DNA from: Aeromicrobium wangtongii
Lineage (GTDB): Bacteria; Actinomycetota; Actinomycetes; Propionibacteriales; Nocardioidaceae
Direction: 5' to 3'
Assembly: GCF_024584515.1 (NCBI RefSeq)
Contig: NZ_CP102173.1
Span: 992,001-1,056,000, forward strand
DNA length: 64,000 nucleotides
The notes below the pieces were generated by a model, which worked only from the letters and a program-made list of their open reading frames with translations, searched no databases and had not been told where the DNA came from. The first letter of the stretch is position 1. The number at the start of each line of letters is the position of its first letter. Below, piece after piece: positions 31,101 to 37,592 of this stretch. The translations under genes and the position numbers were made by a program.

Positions 31101-31191
31101 GGGAGTGCGGACCCGGGAGGCAGGCATGCTCCTGGACCCGCAGGCACGACTCGGGGAGGACGGCGCCTACGACGGCGTCGCGTGCCGGTGA
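22177..31191 (+). CDS. fas: type I fatty acid synthase, single chain
   Basis: This 3,004-residue multidomain enzyme makes acyl-CoA from acetyl- and malonyl-CoA with NAD(P)H. Domains in order: acetyltransferase (GHSQG, Ser near 151), enoyl reductase (from about 400, LLAGMTPTT), dehydratase of MaoC hot-dog type (VTGDHNPIHTS, about 1189), malonyl/palmitoyl transferase (GHSVGEY, about 1391), acyl carrier domain (GAADSIESL, about 1752), ketoreductase (VTGASKGSIA, about 2063) and ketosynthase (ACATTAVS with catalytic Cys near 2653; GHAKGG near 2846). This is the mycobacterial FAS-I order. GTG 22177 follows GAGGGA by six bases and matches the M. tuberculosis N-terminus; TTG 22099 lies in the operator and is rejected. 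The linker before the carrier domain (about 1690-1722) contains three copies of a dispersed DNA repeat. Confidence 0.97.
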   Translation: MTIDTLHATSHPTERRGALVDRILAGTPYAIGFGGQGSPWLEPLASLVRDYALDAELESLVSQADALVAPVATELARVGVAFDPLAWADVLASAESAEDDDAPVLPGAEVLDAPGASVPGILLAQLAGIRALRRQGIDPHVVAPAAVIGHSQGHLATQSLAGVPDAELLAVARLMGAAAQLVGRRRGLLGQTMLSVSNVVPERIDAILAELPASLRVVSRLRNGRRSVVLSGPAEGLQVVEARFAEISAAEKAERDRKTTGGSPFAPVLEPLPARLAFHHPDLAEAADLVATWAAACGLDAEVARSLTMHSIVDAVDWVAALDGAADAGASWILDLGPGDLMTRLSSRELLARGAAVIATTTRRGHRELTAAGATPRLSTPWSAYEPTVVTLPDGTLHAETRFTRLTGKSPILLAGMTPTTVDPQIVAAAANAGFWAELAGGGQVTEEIFADHVAQLDELLTAGSTYQFNSLFLDPYLWKLQLGQKRLVQRARAAGSPIDGVIVTAGIPELDEAVALVEELREASIAHVVFKPGTVKQIRQVIAIAKEVAPTAVHIQIEGGRAGGHHSWEDLDDLLLATYGELRKLDNVVVCVGGGIGTPEVAAAYLTGEWSRRHGFPLMPLDGILVGTAAMATLEATTSPAVKQLLVETRGTGTWVGAGTAKGGMASGRSQLGADIHEIDNTASRTGRLLDEVAGDAEAVAARRDEIIEALDRTAKPYFGDVATMTYAQWLRRYLELSGTPAWLDVTLRDRFVAMLQRAEARLHEADRGRIPTLFDDASSVDDGAAALQRLLDVFPHAEDVTLHPGDVAFFVDQCRTPGKPVNFVPVLDQDVRRWWRSDSLWQAHDARYAADEVCIIPGTVSVAGIDRVDEPVAELLRRFEDATIDGLLAAGRAPQRVAGRRRVDGAGEILSLVLAAPDLVWAGRTVRNPVHRLGSGWVIVDERRAEHPETGAALLQVGDRTAELSVPMARPLTLRIDVDGPVLTGAAPVVSTSSAVEAMSSLVAGAAGGDVPVVHAGRAAATVEWDPDLIADHAGVTGAEVPVHPVPDVLVGLAWPSVFAVLGDATTPEGLPVIEGMLDLVHLDHAIRLTGELPAAPSRLVISSVLDSIEDTDFGRVVSVDVTVSAPDGQVATLRERFAIRGRTGAGQLSDPARAGGALGDDVRDTPRTSRGTATLVAPSDLRAFAAVTGDHNPIHTSVAAARLAGLGAPIVHGMWISAAAQQIVSDRRITGWTTRFLSPLAPGAPVSVTADRVGLDAGAEVLDVTVRSGGDVVMSATARLEAPRTAYAFPGQGIQHRGMGMAAYQRSKAAREIWDRADAHTREALGFSILTVVRDNPTTLVTRGVTHRHPDGVLFLTQFTQVAMAVLGAAQMAELRESGAFVEGSILAGHSVGEYNALAAVSGVIPLEAVVEVVFQRGSVMHALVPRDAAGRSNYRLAAIRPSQIGLTDHDVTAFVDGIAERSGEFLQIVNYNLKDSQYAIAGTVAGLEVLETEVARLRAEHGGKAAFILVPGIDVPFHSTVLHGGVPDFRERLQELLPATIDPSILTGRYVPNLVPRPFSLDRTFLQEIADLVPSEPLDAVLSDFATWAARPGELCRIVLIELLAWQFASPVRWIETQDLFFGAVEDGGLGVERFIEIGVGQSPTVANLAASTLKLPGRYGPAVQVLNFERDNAVVFGTDEQQAAHEEEAPVVEPVEATSAPVPSTGSTGVSTGSTGSGPRPADLTFDAADATTVLIAWWTKLRLDQIGAADSIESLCDGASSRRNQLLVDLGGELGLGAIDGAADADLPTLQGQVKGLARGYKPFGPVLSEALSDHLKKVLGPTGKRQASIAERVTDVWQLGAGWASHVLAELAMSSRDGASVRGGDFGPLGAMSSAADVDAAVDASVQAVAARHGVSVALPSTGGGEATIDAAALGEFTAQITGPDGVLASSARLVLDQLGLTEVPSVVEPDAADAEVLARVESELGSDWAKLTAPAFDPSKAVLLDDRWASAREDLARIAVGETIDASFVGAGSAVAAQATWWASHVGSAELAERFTQIAQDAAAATSGRWSDELAVVTGASKGSIAAGITAELLAGGATVVATTSGLDPAKLAFFKQLYRSHAVHGAALWIVPANMASFSDVDALVAWISDEQTQTRAGATTVLKPAMTPTLLFPFAAGRVAGDLTEAGSRTEVDMRILLWSVERLIGALSAHGQDHDIDAKLHVVLPGSPNRGMFGGDGGYGEAKAALDALVSRWSAERTWGERVTLAHAIIGWVRGTGLMGANDPLIEAVEAAGVRTWTPQDMAAALLETCTPSARAAAQTEPLTVDLTGGLGDTQLDMRALAEGLERPVAEAQDEAGTIAALAPSPAQLDRVEQLAWAAVDARPEDLVVIVGAGELGPYGSARTRFEAEVSDELSAAGVLELAWSTGMVSWDEQGGGWFDTATQDKVDEADLVERYEDAVREAVGIRRYVDEGAMVENSAPLLTSVFLDHDLSFTVGTEAEARALREADPERTVISAGADGDWTVTRKAGTEIRVPRRMKLTRTVGGQIPTGFDPTVWGVPAEMVESIDRVALWNLICTVDAFLSSGFTPSELMRWVHPALVANTQGTGMGGMQSMQSLYIDTLLGESKANDILQEALPNVIAAHVVQSYVGSYGAMVHPVAACATTAVSVEEGVDKIRLGKAQFVVSGGFDDLSIEGIVGFADMSATADSAAMRDKGIEDRYFSRGNDRRYGGFVESQGGGTILLARGDLAARMGLPVLGVVAYAGSFADGVHTSIPAPGIGALAAGLGGQQSALARGLAQVGLTADDVAVVSKHDTSTGVNERNESELHERLASAIGRSDGNPLFVISQKTLTGHAKGGAAAFQIIGLCQVLSGGVVPPNRSLDCVMDDLADHEHLVWLREPLPTGQLKAGLVTSLGFGHVAGLLAIVHPQAFLATLPAADRDAYAERAQARAIEGRMRIVRAMYGGPSLYERPADRRLGSEGVRTREAGMLLDPQARLGEDGAYDGVACR
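27265..27280 (+). repeat. dispersed repeat inside fas, copy 1
   Basis: GTTGAGCCTGTCGAAG lies in the linker before the carrier domain and reads V-E-P-V-E-A in frame. Its reverse complement occurs twice within the next 55 bases and in an acyl-CoA dehydrogenase gene 18 kb away. Confidence 0.75.
27299..27314 (-). repeat. dispersed repeat inside fas, copy 2 (inverted)
   Basis: CTTCGACAGGCTCAAC is the exact reverse complement of copy 1, so copies 1 and 2 form a 16-bp inverted repeat with an 18-base spacer. In the fas frame it reads P-S-T-G-S-T. Confidence 0.75.
27321..27335 (-). repeat. dispersed repeat inside fas, copy 3 (inverted)
   Basis: TTCGACAGGCTCAAC matches 15 of the 16 bases of copy 2 and encodes S-T-G-S-T. 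With copy 2 it makes a short serine/threonine/glycine-rich linker. Confidence 0.7.
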
Positions 31192-31580
31192 CGGTCGTCG
31201 GCGTCGGTGTCGATCTGGTCCACGTTCCCTCCTTCGCGGACCAGCTGGCACGACCCGGCACCGGCTTCCACACCGGCTTCCTCCCCGGGGAGCGACGTGA
31301 TGCGCGGAGTCGTCCCTCCGACTCCGCGCGTCACCTCGCGGTCCGCTGGGCCGCCAAGGAAGCGGTCATCAAGGCCTGGTCGGCGTCGATGTTCGGGGAG
31401 GCGCCGGTCATGTCCGAGCACGTCCACCACCTCATCGAGGTGGTCTCGGACGCCTGGGACCGTCCGAGCATCCGTCTGCACGGTGAGGTCGCCAAGCACC
31501 TGGACGGGCACGACGCCCAGGTGTCGCTGAGCCACGACGGCGACTACGCGATCGCCTACGTCGTGCTCATCCGCCGGTAG
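31188..31580 (+). CDS. acpS: holo-[acyl carrier protein] synthase
   Basis: AcpS transfers 4'-phosphopantetheine from CoA to the carrier domain of FAS-I. The 130-residue chain has the N-terminal VGVGVDLV with the Mg-binding Asp and the second metal motif WAAKEAVIKAW. It ends VSLSHDGDYAIAYVV. Sequence and position directly after fas match mycobacteria. GTG 31188 overlaps the fas stop as GTGA and aligns with the mycobacterial start; GTG 31182 would add two residues. Its 3' end overlaps the convergent ROK gene by 25 bases. The pair is certainly co-translated, which delivers synthase and activator together. Confidence 0.94.
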   Translation: MTVVGVGVDLVHVPSFADQLARPGTGFHTGFLPGERRDARSRPSDSARHLAVRWAAKEAVIKAWSASMFGEAPVMSEHVHHLIEVVSDAWDRPSIRLHGEVAKHLDGHDAQVSLSHDGDYAIAYVVLIRR

Positions 31581-32800
31581 CGGGGCGCCGGGTCGATGGC
31601 CTCCAGGCCGTCGTGGGCCGCTGACAGCGGCGCACCGGCGATCGCGAGGGCGACGGCTCCCAGCACCTCGGCCCGCGCGCCGAGCTCACCGGCGACGACG
31701 GGGACCAGCGCCTCGTCCGTCGGCGGGACGCCGCGTCGCAGCGTCTCACCGATCCCGTCCAGCAATGCGGTCCCGGCCGCGGCGGTGCGGCCGCCGATCA
31801 CCACGAGATCGGGATCCAGCATCGTGCACACCCCGGCCAGTGCGGTGCCCACGGCCCGTCCCGCGTCAGTGACGAGGCGCAGCGCCCCGGGATCGCCCGC
31901 GCGGCAGGCCGCCAGCACGTCGTCGAGCTCTGCCGCCTGGCCGCCGGGGCGTACCGGCATGGCCGAGACGAGGGCGCCGGCACCCGCCACGGTCTCCAGG
32001 CAGCCCCGGTTGCCGCAGCGGCACACCCGGCCGCCCGGCGCGACGACGACGTGGCCGAACTCGCCGGCGACGCCCTTGGCGCCGAAGTAGGGCCGGCCGT
32101 CCAGGAACAGACCTGCGCCGACCCCTTCGGCGAGCATGACGTAGACGAGGTTTCGCGTCGTCCGGGCCGCCCCGAAGAACCGCTCCGCCGTCGCGCCGAG
32201 GTTGGCGTCGTTGCCGACCTGCACCGGGACGCCGAGGCGCTGGCCGACGGCGTCGGCGACGTCGATGTCGTGCCAGGTCTCCAGCATGTCCGGCCCATGG
32301 TGGGGCAGGGTCGGAACGGGGGAGGAGATCGCCACGCCCGCGCCCAGCAGCTCCGCACGGGCGGTGCCGGCGTGGTCGAGCAGCTCGCTGGTGGCGTCCT
32401 CGACGAAGGACAGGGCCGCGTCGGCGCGGTGGTCGACGTCGAGGTCGACGAGCGTCTCGGCCAGGACCGTCCCGGCCAGATCGGCCAGTGCGAGCCGGAT
32501 GCCGTCGTGGCGCAGGTGGATGCCGAGCACGGCGCCGCCGCTGGGCTCCAGCGTCAGCCGCGTGGGCGGACGACCGGTCTGGCCCGCCGGCGGGACGCCG
32601 CCACGATCGGTGCTCTCGGACAGGACGCCCTCTGCGAGCAGCTCGTTGACCAGGCTGCTGACGGTCGTGCGGGACAGCCCGGTGGCGCGCACGATGTCGA
32701 CCCGGCTCGTGGCGTTGCCGGACTGGACCGCTCGCAGCACCAGCCCGCGGTTGCGGCGGCGCAGCGTCTCGAGGGATCCGGGAGCGTTCACGCGCGTCAT
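31556..32800 (-). CDS. ROK-family (NagC/XylR) sugar-responsive repressor
   Basis: This 414-residue ROK repressor has an N-terminal winged helix (VRATGLSRTTVSSLVNELLAEGVLS, about residues 38-62) and a sugar-kinase-like domain. Visible ROK motifs are the phosphate loop region VLGIHLRHDGIRLALADL, GNDANLGATAERFFG, the ROK signature VAGEFGHVVV, and the zinc site CRCGNRGCLE. It is divergent from a GH3 glycosidase whose promoter is covered by a perfect palindrome, so it probably represses that gene and responds to a released sugar such as xylose. ATG 32800 was chosen; no strong ribosome site is seen. The last 25 bases overlap acpS. Confidence 0.88.
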   Translation of the reverse strand: MTRVNAPGSLETLRRRNRGLVLRAVQSGNATSRVDIVRATGLSRTTVSSLVNELLAEGVLSESTDRGGVPPAGQTGRPPTRLTLEPSGGAVLGIHLRHDGIRLALADLAGTVLAETLVDLDVDHRADAALSFVEDATSELLDHAGTARAELLGAGVAISSPVPTLPHHGPDMLETWHDIDVADAVGQRLGVPVQVGNDANLGATAERFFGAARTTRNLVYVMLAEGVGAGLFLDGRPYFGAKGVAGEFGHVVVAPGGRVCRCGNRGCLETVAGAGALVSAMPVRPGGQAAELDDVLAACRAGDPGALRLVTDAGRAVGTALAGVCTMLDPDLVVIGGRTAAAGTALLDGIGETLRRGVPPTDEALVPVVAGELGARAEVLGAVALAIAGAPLSAAHDGLEAIDPAPRYRRMSTT

Positions 32801-32848
32801 GCTACTTCGGCCGGGGTGCGGATGAAGATGCTTCGAATTTCCGCGGAG

Positions 32849-32885
32849 TTAATCCTTGACGCGGATTAAGTACCCAACCTAGGTT
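32849..32885 (+). promoter_or_regulatory. GH3 promoter overlapped by a palindromic operator
   Basis: TTGACG (32856-32861), 18 bases, TAGGTT (32880-32885) form the promoter. The -35 box lies at the centre of a perfect repeat TTAATCC-N7-GGATTAA (32849-32869). A second short palindrome AACCTAGGTT (32876-32885) covers the -10. The divergent ROK protein is the obvious candidate repressor. Confidence 0.65.
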
Positions 32886-32951
32886 CGAATGACGCCGCGG
32901 GGGCGTGACCATCAGGGCCATGTCACGGCGTCATCGAGGGGAAGCACCAGC

Positions 32952-35690
32952 ATGAGACGACAAGTCCTGGCTGCCGCAGTGGTGGCCGCGCTATCGGGGA
33001 CGGTGGCCTTCCAGGCCGTCACGACGGCCTCAACGGCATCGAGCTCGAACGACTCGCGTGATCCGATCTACCTGAACACCCGGTACTCGCCGGAGGAGCG
33101 CGCCGCCGACCTCGTGTCGCGCATGACGCTTCAGGAGAAGGCCAGCCAGATGAACAGCAGCCGGGCCGCGGCGATCCCGCGGCTGGGAGTCGCTGCGTAC
33201 GGCTGGTGGAACGAGGCAGCCCACGGCGTCGCCCGCGAGCAGACCACCGACAACAGCAATCCGCCGATCCTGACCAACACGACGTCCTACCCCGTGTCGC
33301 TGTCGCTGGGCTCGACCTGGAACCCGCAGCTGATGTACGACGAGGCGAGCCTGATCGGCGACGAGGCCCGCGACGTCGTCCAGGAGAACCAGCGCGACCT
33401 CGACTTCTGGTCGCCGACCGTCAACCTGGGTCGCGACCCCCGCTGGGGACGCAATGACGAGACGTACAGCGAGGATCCGTACCTGACCACCGCGATCGCG
33501 TCCAAGTTCGTCAACGGCATGGAGGGCAAGGACGAGAACGGCAAGCTGCTGCGCTCGGGCCGGGGCTACCTGAAGACCGTCACGACGCTGAAGCACTTCG
33601 CGGCCAACAACAGCGAGTTCAACCGTCGCAACGGCTCCTCGGACATGGACGACCGCACGCTGCGCGAGTACTACACGGCGCAGTTCCGAGGCATCGTGAA
33701 GAAGTCGCAGCCGGGCTCGATCATGAGCTCGTACAACCGCGTCAACGGGACCCCGGCCGCGGCCGACGTCTACCTGATCGACACGCTGGCCCGCAAGACC
33801 TTCGGTTTCAAGGGCTACTTCACCTCCGACTGCGACGCGATCTACGAGATCCAGGCCGGGCACAAGTGGCAGCCGCCGGGATTCCCGCGGCCGCTGAACG
33901 AGATCGAGCGGCATGCGTTCGCCAACAGCGCCGGTGAGGACCTGGACTGCAACCAGGGCTATCACGACCAGTACAACTACGGGAACACCGTGCCGACCGC
34001 GGTCGCGCAGGGCATCACGACGCAGACGGGTCTGTACACCGAGAACGACGTCGACGTGTCGGTCGTCCGGCTGTTCACCGCCCGCATGCGCCTCGGTGAG
34101 TTCGACGACGAGTCGAGGGTCCCGTGGGTGCGTGAGGCCCGCAGGCGCCTCGCGCCCGGCACGTGGACCAACAGCGACGCCAACGGCGCCGTCACCCAGA
34201 CGCCCGAGCGACTCGCGATGGCCCGCAAGGCCGCCGACGAGAGCCTCGTGCTGCTGAAGAACGACGCGGTGAAGGGATCGGGCAAGAAGGCCGGCACCCT
34301 CCTGCCGCTGCAGGTTCCCCGCAAGGGTGCGTACAAGGTCGCCGTCGTGGGGCCGTACGCCAACCCCGAGTCGATGTACCTCGGCGGCTACAGCAGCATC
34401 CAGGGTGCAGCCGGCAAGGCCAACCACGTCAACGGCTTCCAGGGCATCTCGAAGGCCGTCAAGGCCATCGACCCGCAGGCCACGGTGGACTACCTGCCGG
34501 GCCTCTCGGGCGATCACAACACGGTCATCGCGGAGGACGTCGCCAAGGTCAAGGGCTATGACGCCGTCGTGGTCTACGCCGGCACCGACAACAAGACCGC
34601 GGACGAGGACACCGACCGCAAGTCGCTGGCCCTGCCCGGTGCGCAGGCACAGCTCATCGAGCAGGTCGCTGCGGCCAACCCGCGCACGGTGGCCTACCTG
34701 GAGACGATGGGCCAGGTCGACGTCGAGTCGTTCAAGTCCGAGGTCCCCGCGATCCTGTGGAGCTCCTACAACGGTCAGCGCAAGGGTGAGGGCCTCGCCG
34801 ATGTGCTGCTGGGCCGCCACAACCCGACCGGGCACCTCCCGTTCACGTGGTACCGCTCGGTCGACCAGCTGCCGGACATCGCCGACTACAACATCCGCCC
34901 CACCGCGACGACCCAGGGACGTACGTACCAGTACTTCACCGGCCCCGTGTCGTACGCATTCGGGCACGGTCTGGGCTACTCGTCCTTCCGCTACTCCAAG
35001 GTCCGGGTCGACCGGTCCTCGGTGGATGCCAACGGCCGCGTGACGGTCACCGCCAAGGCGACCAACACCGGTCGGGCGACCGGGACGGACGTCGTGCAGC
35101 TGTACGCGGCGACGCCCGACTCCAAGCCCTCGCTGGAGCGTCCGATCAAGCGGCTGGCCGGTTTCGACCGGGTCACGCTGAAGCCCGGGCGCAGCGCGAC
35201 GGTGCGCATCAAGGTCAAGATCGCCGACCTGGCGTTCTACGACGAGGCGCGCAGCCGGTACGTCGTCGACCAGGGCCGGTACGACCTGCAGCTCGCGTCG
35301 TCGGCCAAGGACGTCCTGGGCCGCGCGACGACGCGGGTGCGAGGCACGCTCGACGCGGTTCCGTCCGTCGTCACGGCGAACCCGCACACGGCGAAGGACG
35401 CGGCGCGGGACATCCCGCAGCGGGTGTTCTTCACCAAGGGTGACGTGATCGACCCGCAGCTGACCGTCACGCTCAGCGACGACCGGATCTTCGGCCACGT
35501 CACGAAGGGCAAGAGCGTCGCCCTCCCGGCCGGCATGAGGGTGTCGTACCGCAGCAACCGTCCGGACGTCGTCGACGTCACGCGCCGCGGGGCCGTCAGG
35601 GCCACCGGCAAGGGCGTCGCGACGGTCACCGCCACGGTCCGCTACCACGGAAGGAGCAGCACCGGCACCTTCGTGGTGCACGTGGGCTAG
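32952..35690 (+). CDS. secreted GH3 glycosidase, beta-xylosidase type
   Basis: This 912-residue exported enzyme has a signal peptide at residues 1-27 (MRRQVLAAAVVAALSG, then a run ending before SSSNDSRDPIY). The GH3 N-terminal barrel spans about 45-370 and the predicted nucleophile is D293 in FTSDCDAI. Other motifs are WWNEAAHGV, LKHFAANN and SSYNRVNG. The GH3 C-terminal sandwich (about 420-640) and an FN3-like domain (about 690-780) follow, then a BIG2-like domain to the end (SNRPDVVDVTRRGAVRATGKGVATVT). The sequence type is that of xylan 1,4-beta-xylosidases and arabinofuranosidases; substrate is inferred. ATG 32952 has AGGGGAAG upstream and begins the signal peptide; ATG 32889 lies only three bases past the -10 box and is rejected. 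Confidence 0.9.
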   Translation: MRRQVLAAAVVAALSGTVAFQAVTTASTASSSNDSRDPIYLNTRYSPEERAADLVSRMTLQEKASQMNSSRAAAIPRLGVAAYGWWNEAAHGVAREQTTDNSNPPILTNTTSYPVSLSLGSTWNPQLMYDEASLIGDEARDVVQENQRDLDFWSPTVNLGRDPRWGRNDETYSEDPYLTTAIASKFVNGMEGKDENGKLLRSGRGYLKTVTTLKHFAANNSEFNRRNGSSDMDDRTLREYYTAQFRGIVKKSQPGSIMSSYNRVNGTPAAADVYLIDTLARKTFGFKGYFTSDCDAIYEIQAGHKWQPPGFPRPLNEIERHAFANSAGEDLDCNQGYHDQYNYGNTVPTAVAQGITTQTGLYTENDVDVSVVRLFTARMRLGEFDDESRVPWVREARRRLAPGTWTNSDANGAVTQTPERLAMARKAADESLVLLKNDAVKGSGKKAGTLLPLQVPRKGAYKVAVVGPYANPESMYLGGYSSIQGAAGKANHVNGFQGISKAVKAIDPQATVDYLPGLSGDHNTVIAEDVAKVKGYDAVVVYAGTDNKTADEDTDRKSLALPGAQAQLIEQVAAANPRTVAYLETMGQVDVESFKSEVPAILWSSYNGQRKGEGLADVLLGRHNPTGHLPFTWYRSVDQLPDIADYNIRPTATTQGRTYQYFTGPVSYAFGHGLGYSSFRYSKVRVDRSSVDANGRVTVTAKATNTGRATGTDVVQLYAATPDSKPSLERPIKRLAGFDRVTLKPGRSATVRIKVKIADLAFYDEARSRYVVDQGRYDLQLASSAKDVLGRATTRVRGTLDAVPSVVTANPHTAKDAARDIPQRVFFTKGDVIDPQLTVTLSDDRIFGHVTKGKSVALPAGMRVSYRSNRPDVVDVTRRGAVRATGKGVATVTATVRYHGRSSTGTFVVHVG

Positions 35691-35714
35691 CGCCCGCAGC
35701 CGGACGGCCCGTGA

Positions 35715-35785
35715 CGGTTTACCACGGTCCCTCCGCAAACCGCGTCCGCCCGAGGGAAATTTCCCTCGGGCGGACGTGGTTTGCC
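35715..35785 (+). repeat. 71-bp inverted repeat, left copy
   Basis: It matches the reverse complement of 36894-36964 at 64 of 71 bases, with the outer 38 identical. Within it 35735-35784 is an almost perfect palindrome (25-bp arms, one mismatch, no loop). It lies 25 bases past the GH3 stop and 20 bases past the 3' end of the AbiEi-type gene, so it can also serve as a terminator for both. Confidence 0.85.
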
Positions 35786-35804
35786 GCGGGTGGACGAGCA
35801 GGCG

Positions 35805-36791
35805 TCAGACGATCGTCGTCCTGTTGCGGCGATAGAGCCTGCGGGACCGTTCCCGTCCCTGCTCGATCCGGGCGGCGGTCGCCGCCTGGCGAGCCGCCGA
35901 CATCTCTGCCCACGTCCATCGCGTCATGCCGAGCTGCTGATCCCGAACGAGGTCCTCGCGTGCCTTCTCGTCGGTCAGCACCTGGCCCACGTCGGAGACG
36001 TACGGGTTGAGGCGCCCGTACTTGACGAGTCCGTCGAACTCGCCGGTGTGGCAGTCGTCGATCCAGGCGAAGTCGGTGCGTGCGATCAGGCGCCCGTCCG
36101 GGCCGACGATCTCGCGTTGGAGCTCGGGATGCGGGATCCGGTGGCGCCACATCATGTGGAGCGAACGGACCTCGCCCACGGTCTCGAGCCGCGGGTCCGC
36201 CATGCGGATCGCGAGCCGTGCCGTGCGGGTGCCGGGCCAGTGGTCGAAGCGGTGGCCGTCCTCCTCGAGGTCGGCGTGCGAGACCTCGCCCGTCCGCATC
36301 GCCGAGGTCGCCAGCACCATGCCGGTCTCGAGCGGCGACAAGCTGCACGCCTCGAACACCGCGCGCTTCGGGGAGCTGACGAGGCGCCCTCCGACGGTGA
36401 CGACGTCGTCCCGGTCGTCATCCACCACGCCTTCGTGGAAGACGACCCCGGCCTCGCGCCGGCCGCGGCGACGGTCCAGGCGGGTGACGTGGACGTCCCT
36501 GAGGTCAGCGCCGTACAGATCGAATCCGAGCAGCGCTGCCGCGGACTGATGCGTCGCCACGACCTGAGGACCGAGCTTGTCGAGGATGGACCGTGTGATG
36601 ACCGCGTGCTGCTGGGACTCGGTCATCAGGTCCCACCCGCGCTGAGGGACGTACGTGCCGTGACGGACCCGGCGCAGGACGCCGGCGCGCATGGCCTGCC
36701 GGATCATGGCATCGCTGTAACCGAGGTCGTTCAGCTGGTGCCGCATCAGGTAGCCGCCGTTCGCCTCGGCGATGACAGTGAGATCGTCCAT
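35805..36791 (-). CDS. AbiEi-type winged-helix protein with nuclease-like C-terminus
   Basis: This 328-residue protein has an N-terminal region (about 1-75: NGGYLMRHQLNDLGYSDAMIRQAMRAGVLRRVRHGTYVP) resembling the AbiEi antitoxin winged helix. The middle part is of unknown fold. The C-terminal region (about 235-290: TDFAWIDDCHTGEFDGLVKYGR, then EKAREDLVRDQQLGMTRW) has the spacing of a PD-(D/E)XK or DUF559/Vsr-like nuclease core, with candidate residues in D-x-n-EFDGLVKY. Related standalone genes are common in actinobacteria and their function is not established. No AbiEii toxin gene is adjacent. Start ATG 36791 gives the full winged helix; no ribosome site is clear. Domain calls rest on visual similarity. 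Confidence 0.65.
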   Translation of the reverse strand: MDDLTVIAEANGGYLMRHQLNDLGYSDAMIRQAMRAGVLRRVRHGTYVPQRGWDLMTESQQHAVITRSILDKLGPQVVATHQSAAALLGFDLYGADLRDVHVTRLDRRRGRREAGVVFHEGVVDDDRDDVVTVGGRLVSSPKRAVFEACSLSPLETGMVLATSAMRTGEVSHADLEEDGHRFDHWPGTRTARLAIRMADPRLETVGEVRSLHMMWRHRIPHPELQREIVGPDGRLIARTDFAWIDDCHTGEFDGLVKYGRLNPYVSDVGQVLTDEKAREDLVRDQQLGMTRWTWAEMSAARQAATAARIEQGRERSRRLYRRNRTTIV

Positions 36792-36893
36792 GGGGCCACG
36801 GTGGGCGATCGCAGGCCGGCTGCGCCGGTGACGGCGTACGTCCTGTGGACGGCTCGATCCATTCTCCGACCTGGGGATGACGCATCCGCCCAG

Positions 36894-36964
36894 GGCAAAC
36901 CACGTCCCCCCACCGGAGATTTGCCACGGGCGGACGCGGTTTGCGGAGGGACCGTGGTAAACCG
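36894..36964 (-). repeat. 71-bp inverted repeat, right copy
   Basis: It is the partner of 35715-35785, on the 5' side of the AbiEi-type gene. Its inner part is more diverged (seven mismatches, all in the inner 33 bases), so its own palindrome is degenerate while the outer 38 bases are intact. It ends ten bases before the stop of the convergent-side TetR gene. Confidence 0.85.
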
Positions 36965-36974
36965 CCTCCCGGGG

Positions 36975-37592
36975 TCAGGTGCGTTCGGCGCTGAGGAGGT
37001 AGGCGGCGAGGAGGCGCTTGAGCTCGATGATCGACTCGCTGTGCTCCTGGCCGTCGCGGATCGAGAAGTTCAGCATCGAGTACACGACGTGGACGAGCAC
37101 CTCGGCCATGATGGTGCGTCGTTCGCGGGGGGTGCCGGGGGTCAGTGGTGCCAGGGCGCGGGCCACCTCGCCGGCGAGCTCGCGCTCCGTGACGGCCGCG
37201 GTCGCCCGGGTGGCAGGCGTGGACTGCACCGCGAGCCACACGGCCCGGCGCGACGGATCATTGACCCACAGCGCCGCCATGTGGTCGATGAACCGGTCCA
37301 GGAACTTGAGCCAGTCCAGCGACGGGATCGCCTCGGCGAAGCTGTGCAGCTCCTGACGGACCGCGACGGCGTCCACCCGGTCGAGCTCGCACACGATCAC
37401 GTACTTGTTCTGGAAGAACTGGTACAGCGTGCCGATCGGGAGCTCCGCCCGGTGGGCGACCTCCTCGCAGGTGAACGACTCGAAGCCGACCTCGAGCAGC
37501 AGCTCGCGGGCCACCAGCAGCAGGTGGTCGAACTTCTTGTGGCTGCGCTCCTGGGTCGGGCGGCGCCGGGGTTCGAGGATCTCGGCCGTCAC
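36975..37592 (-). CDS. TetR-family regulator
   Basis: This 205-residue TetR-type protein has an N-terminal helix-turn-helix: KKFDHLLLVARELLLEVGFESFTCEEVAHRAELPIGTLYQFFQNKYVIVCEL. The C-terminal ligand domain is not assignable. It is the last gene downstream of an SDR and a phosphotransferase on the same strand, with its start 11 bases after the phosphotransferase stop. GTG 37592 is preferred since -10 TAGGGT (37605-37600) ends seven bases upstream, giving a leaderless transcript; GTG 37601 would add three residues. It could control the SDR-phosphotransferase operon or another lipid gene. Confidence 0.82.
   Translation of the reverse strand: MTAEILEPRRRPTQERSHKKFDHLLLVARELLLEVGFESFTCEEVAHRAELPIGTLYQFFQNKYVIVCELDRVDAVAVRQELHSFAEAIPSLDWLKFLDRFIDHMAALWVNDPSRRAVWLAVQSTPATRATAAVTERELAGEVARALAPLTPGTPRERRTIMAEVLVHVVYSMLNFSIRDGQEHSESIIELKRLLAAYLLSAERT

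Larger units (their letters stand above)
35715..36964. other. 1.25-kb cassette: AbiEi/nuclease-like gene between inverted repeats
   Basis: Two 71-bp inverted repeats enclose one gene and nothing else. No transposase, direct target duplication or integrase was seen. The layout resembles a non-autonomous mobile unit or a self-contained defence cassette, but base composition does not obviously differ from the neighbourhood. Mobility is inference. Confidence 0.5.

Noticed and set aside
33030-35738. Minus-strand open frame of 902 codons
   Set aside because: Antisense to the GH3 gene, which has clear motifs and a signal peptide.
36792-36893. Antitoxin or toxin partner upstream of the AbiEi-type gene
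   Set aside because: Only 102 bases without a credible open frame separate the start codon from the right inverted repeat.
35715-36964. Classical insertion sequence
   Set aside because: Inverted repeats are present, but the enclosed gene is not a transposase and no target duplication was found.
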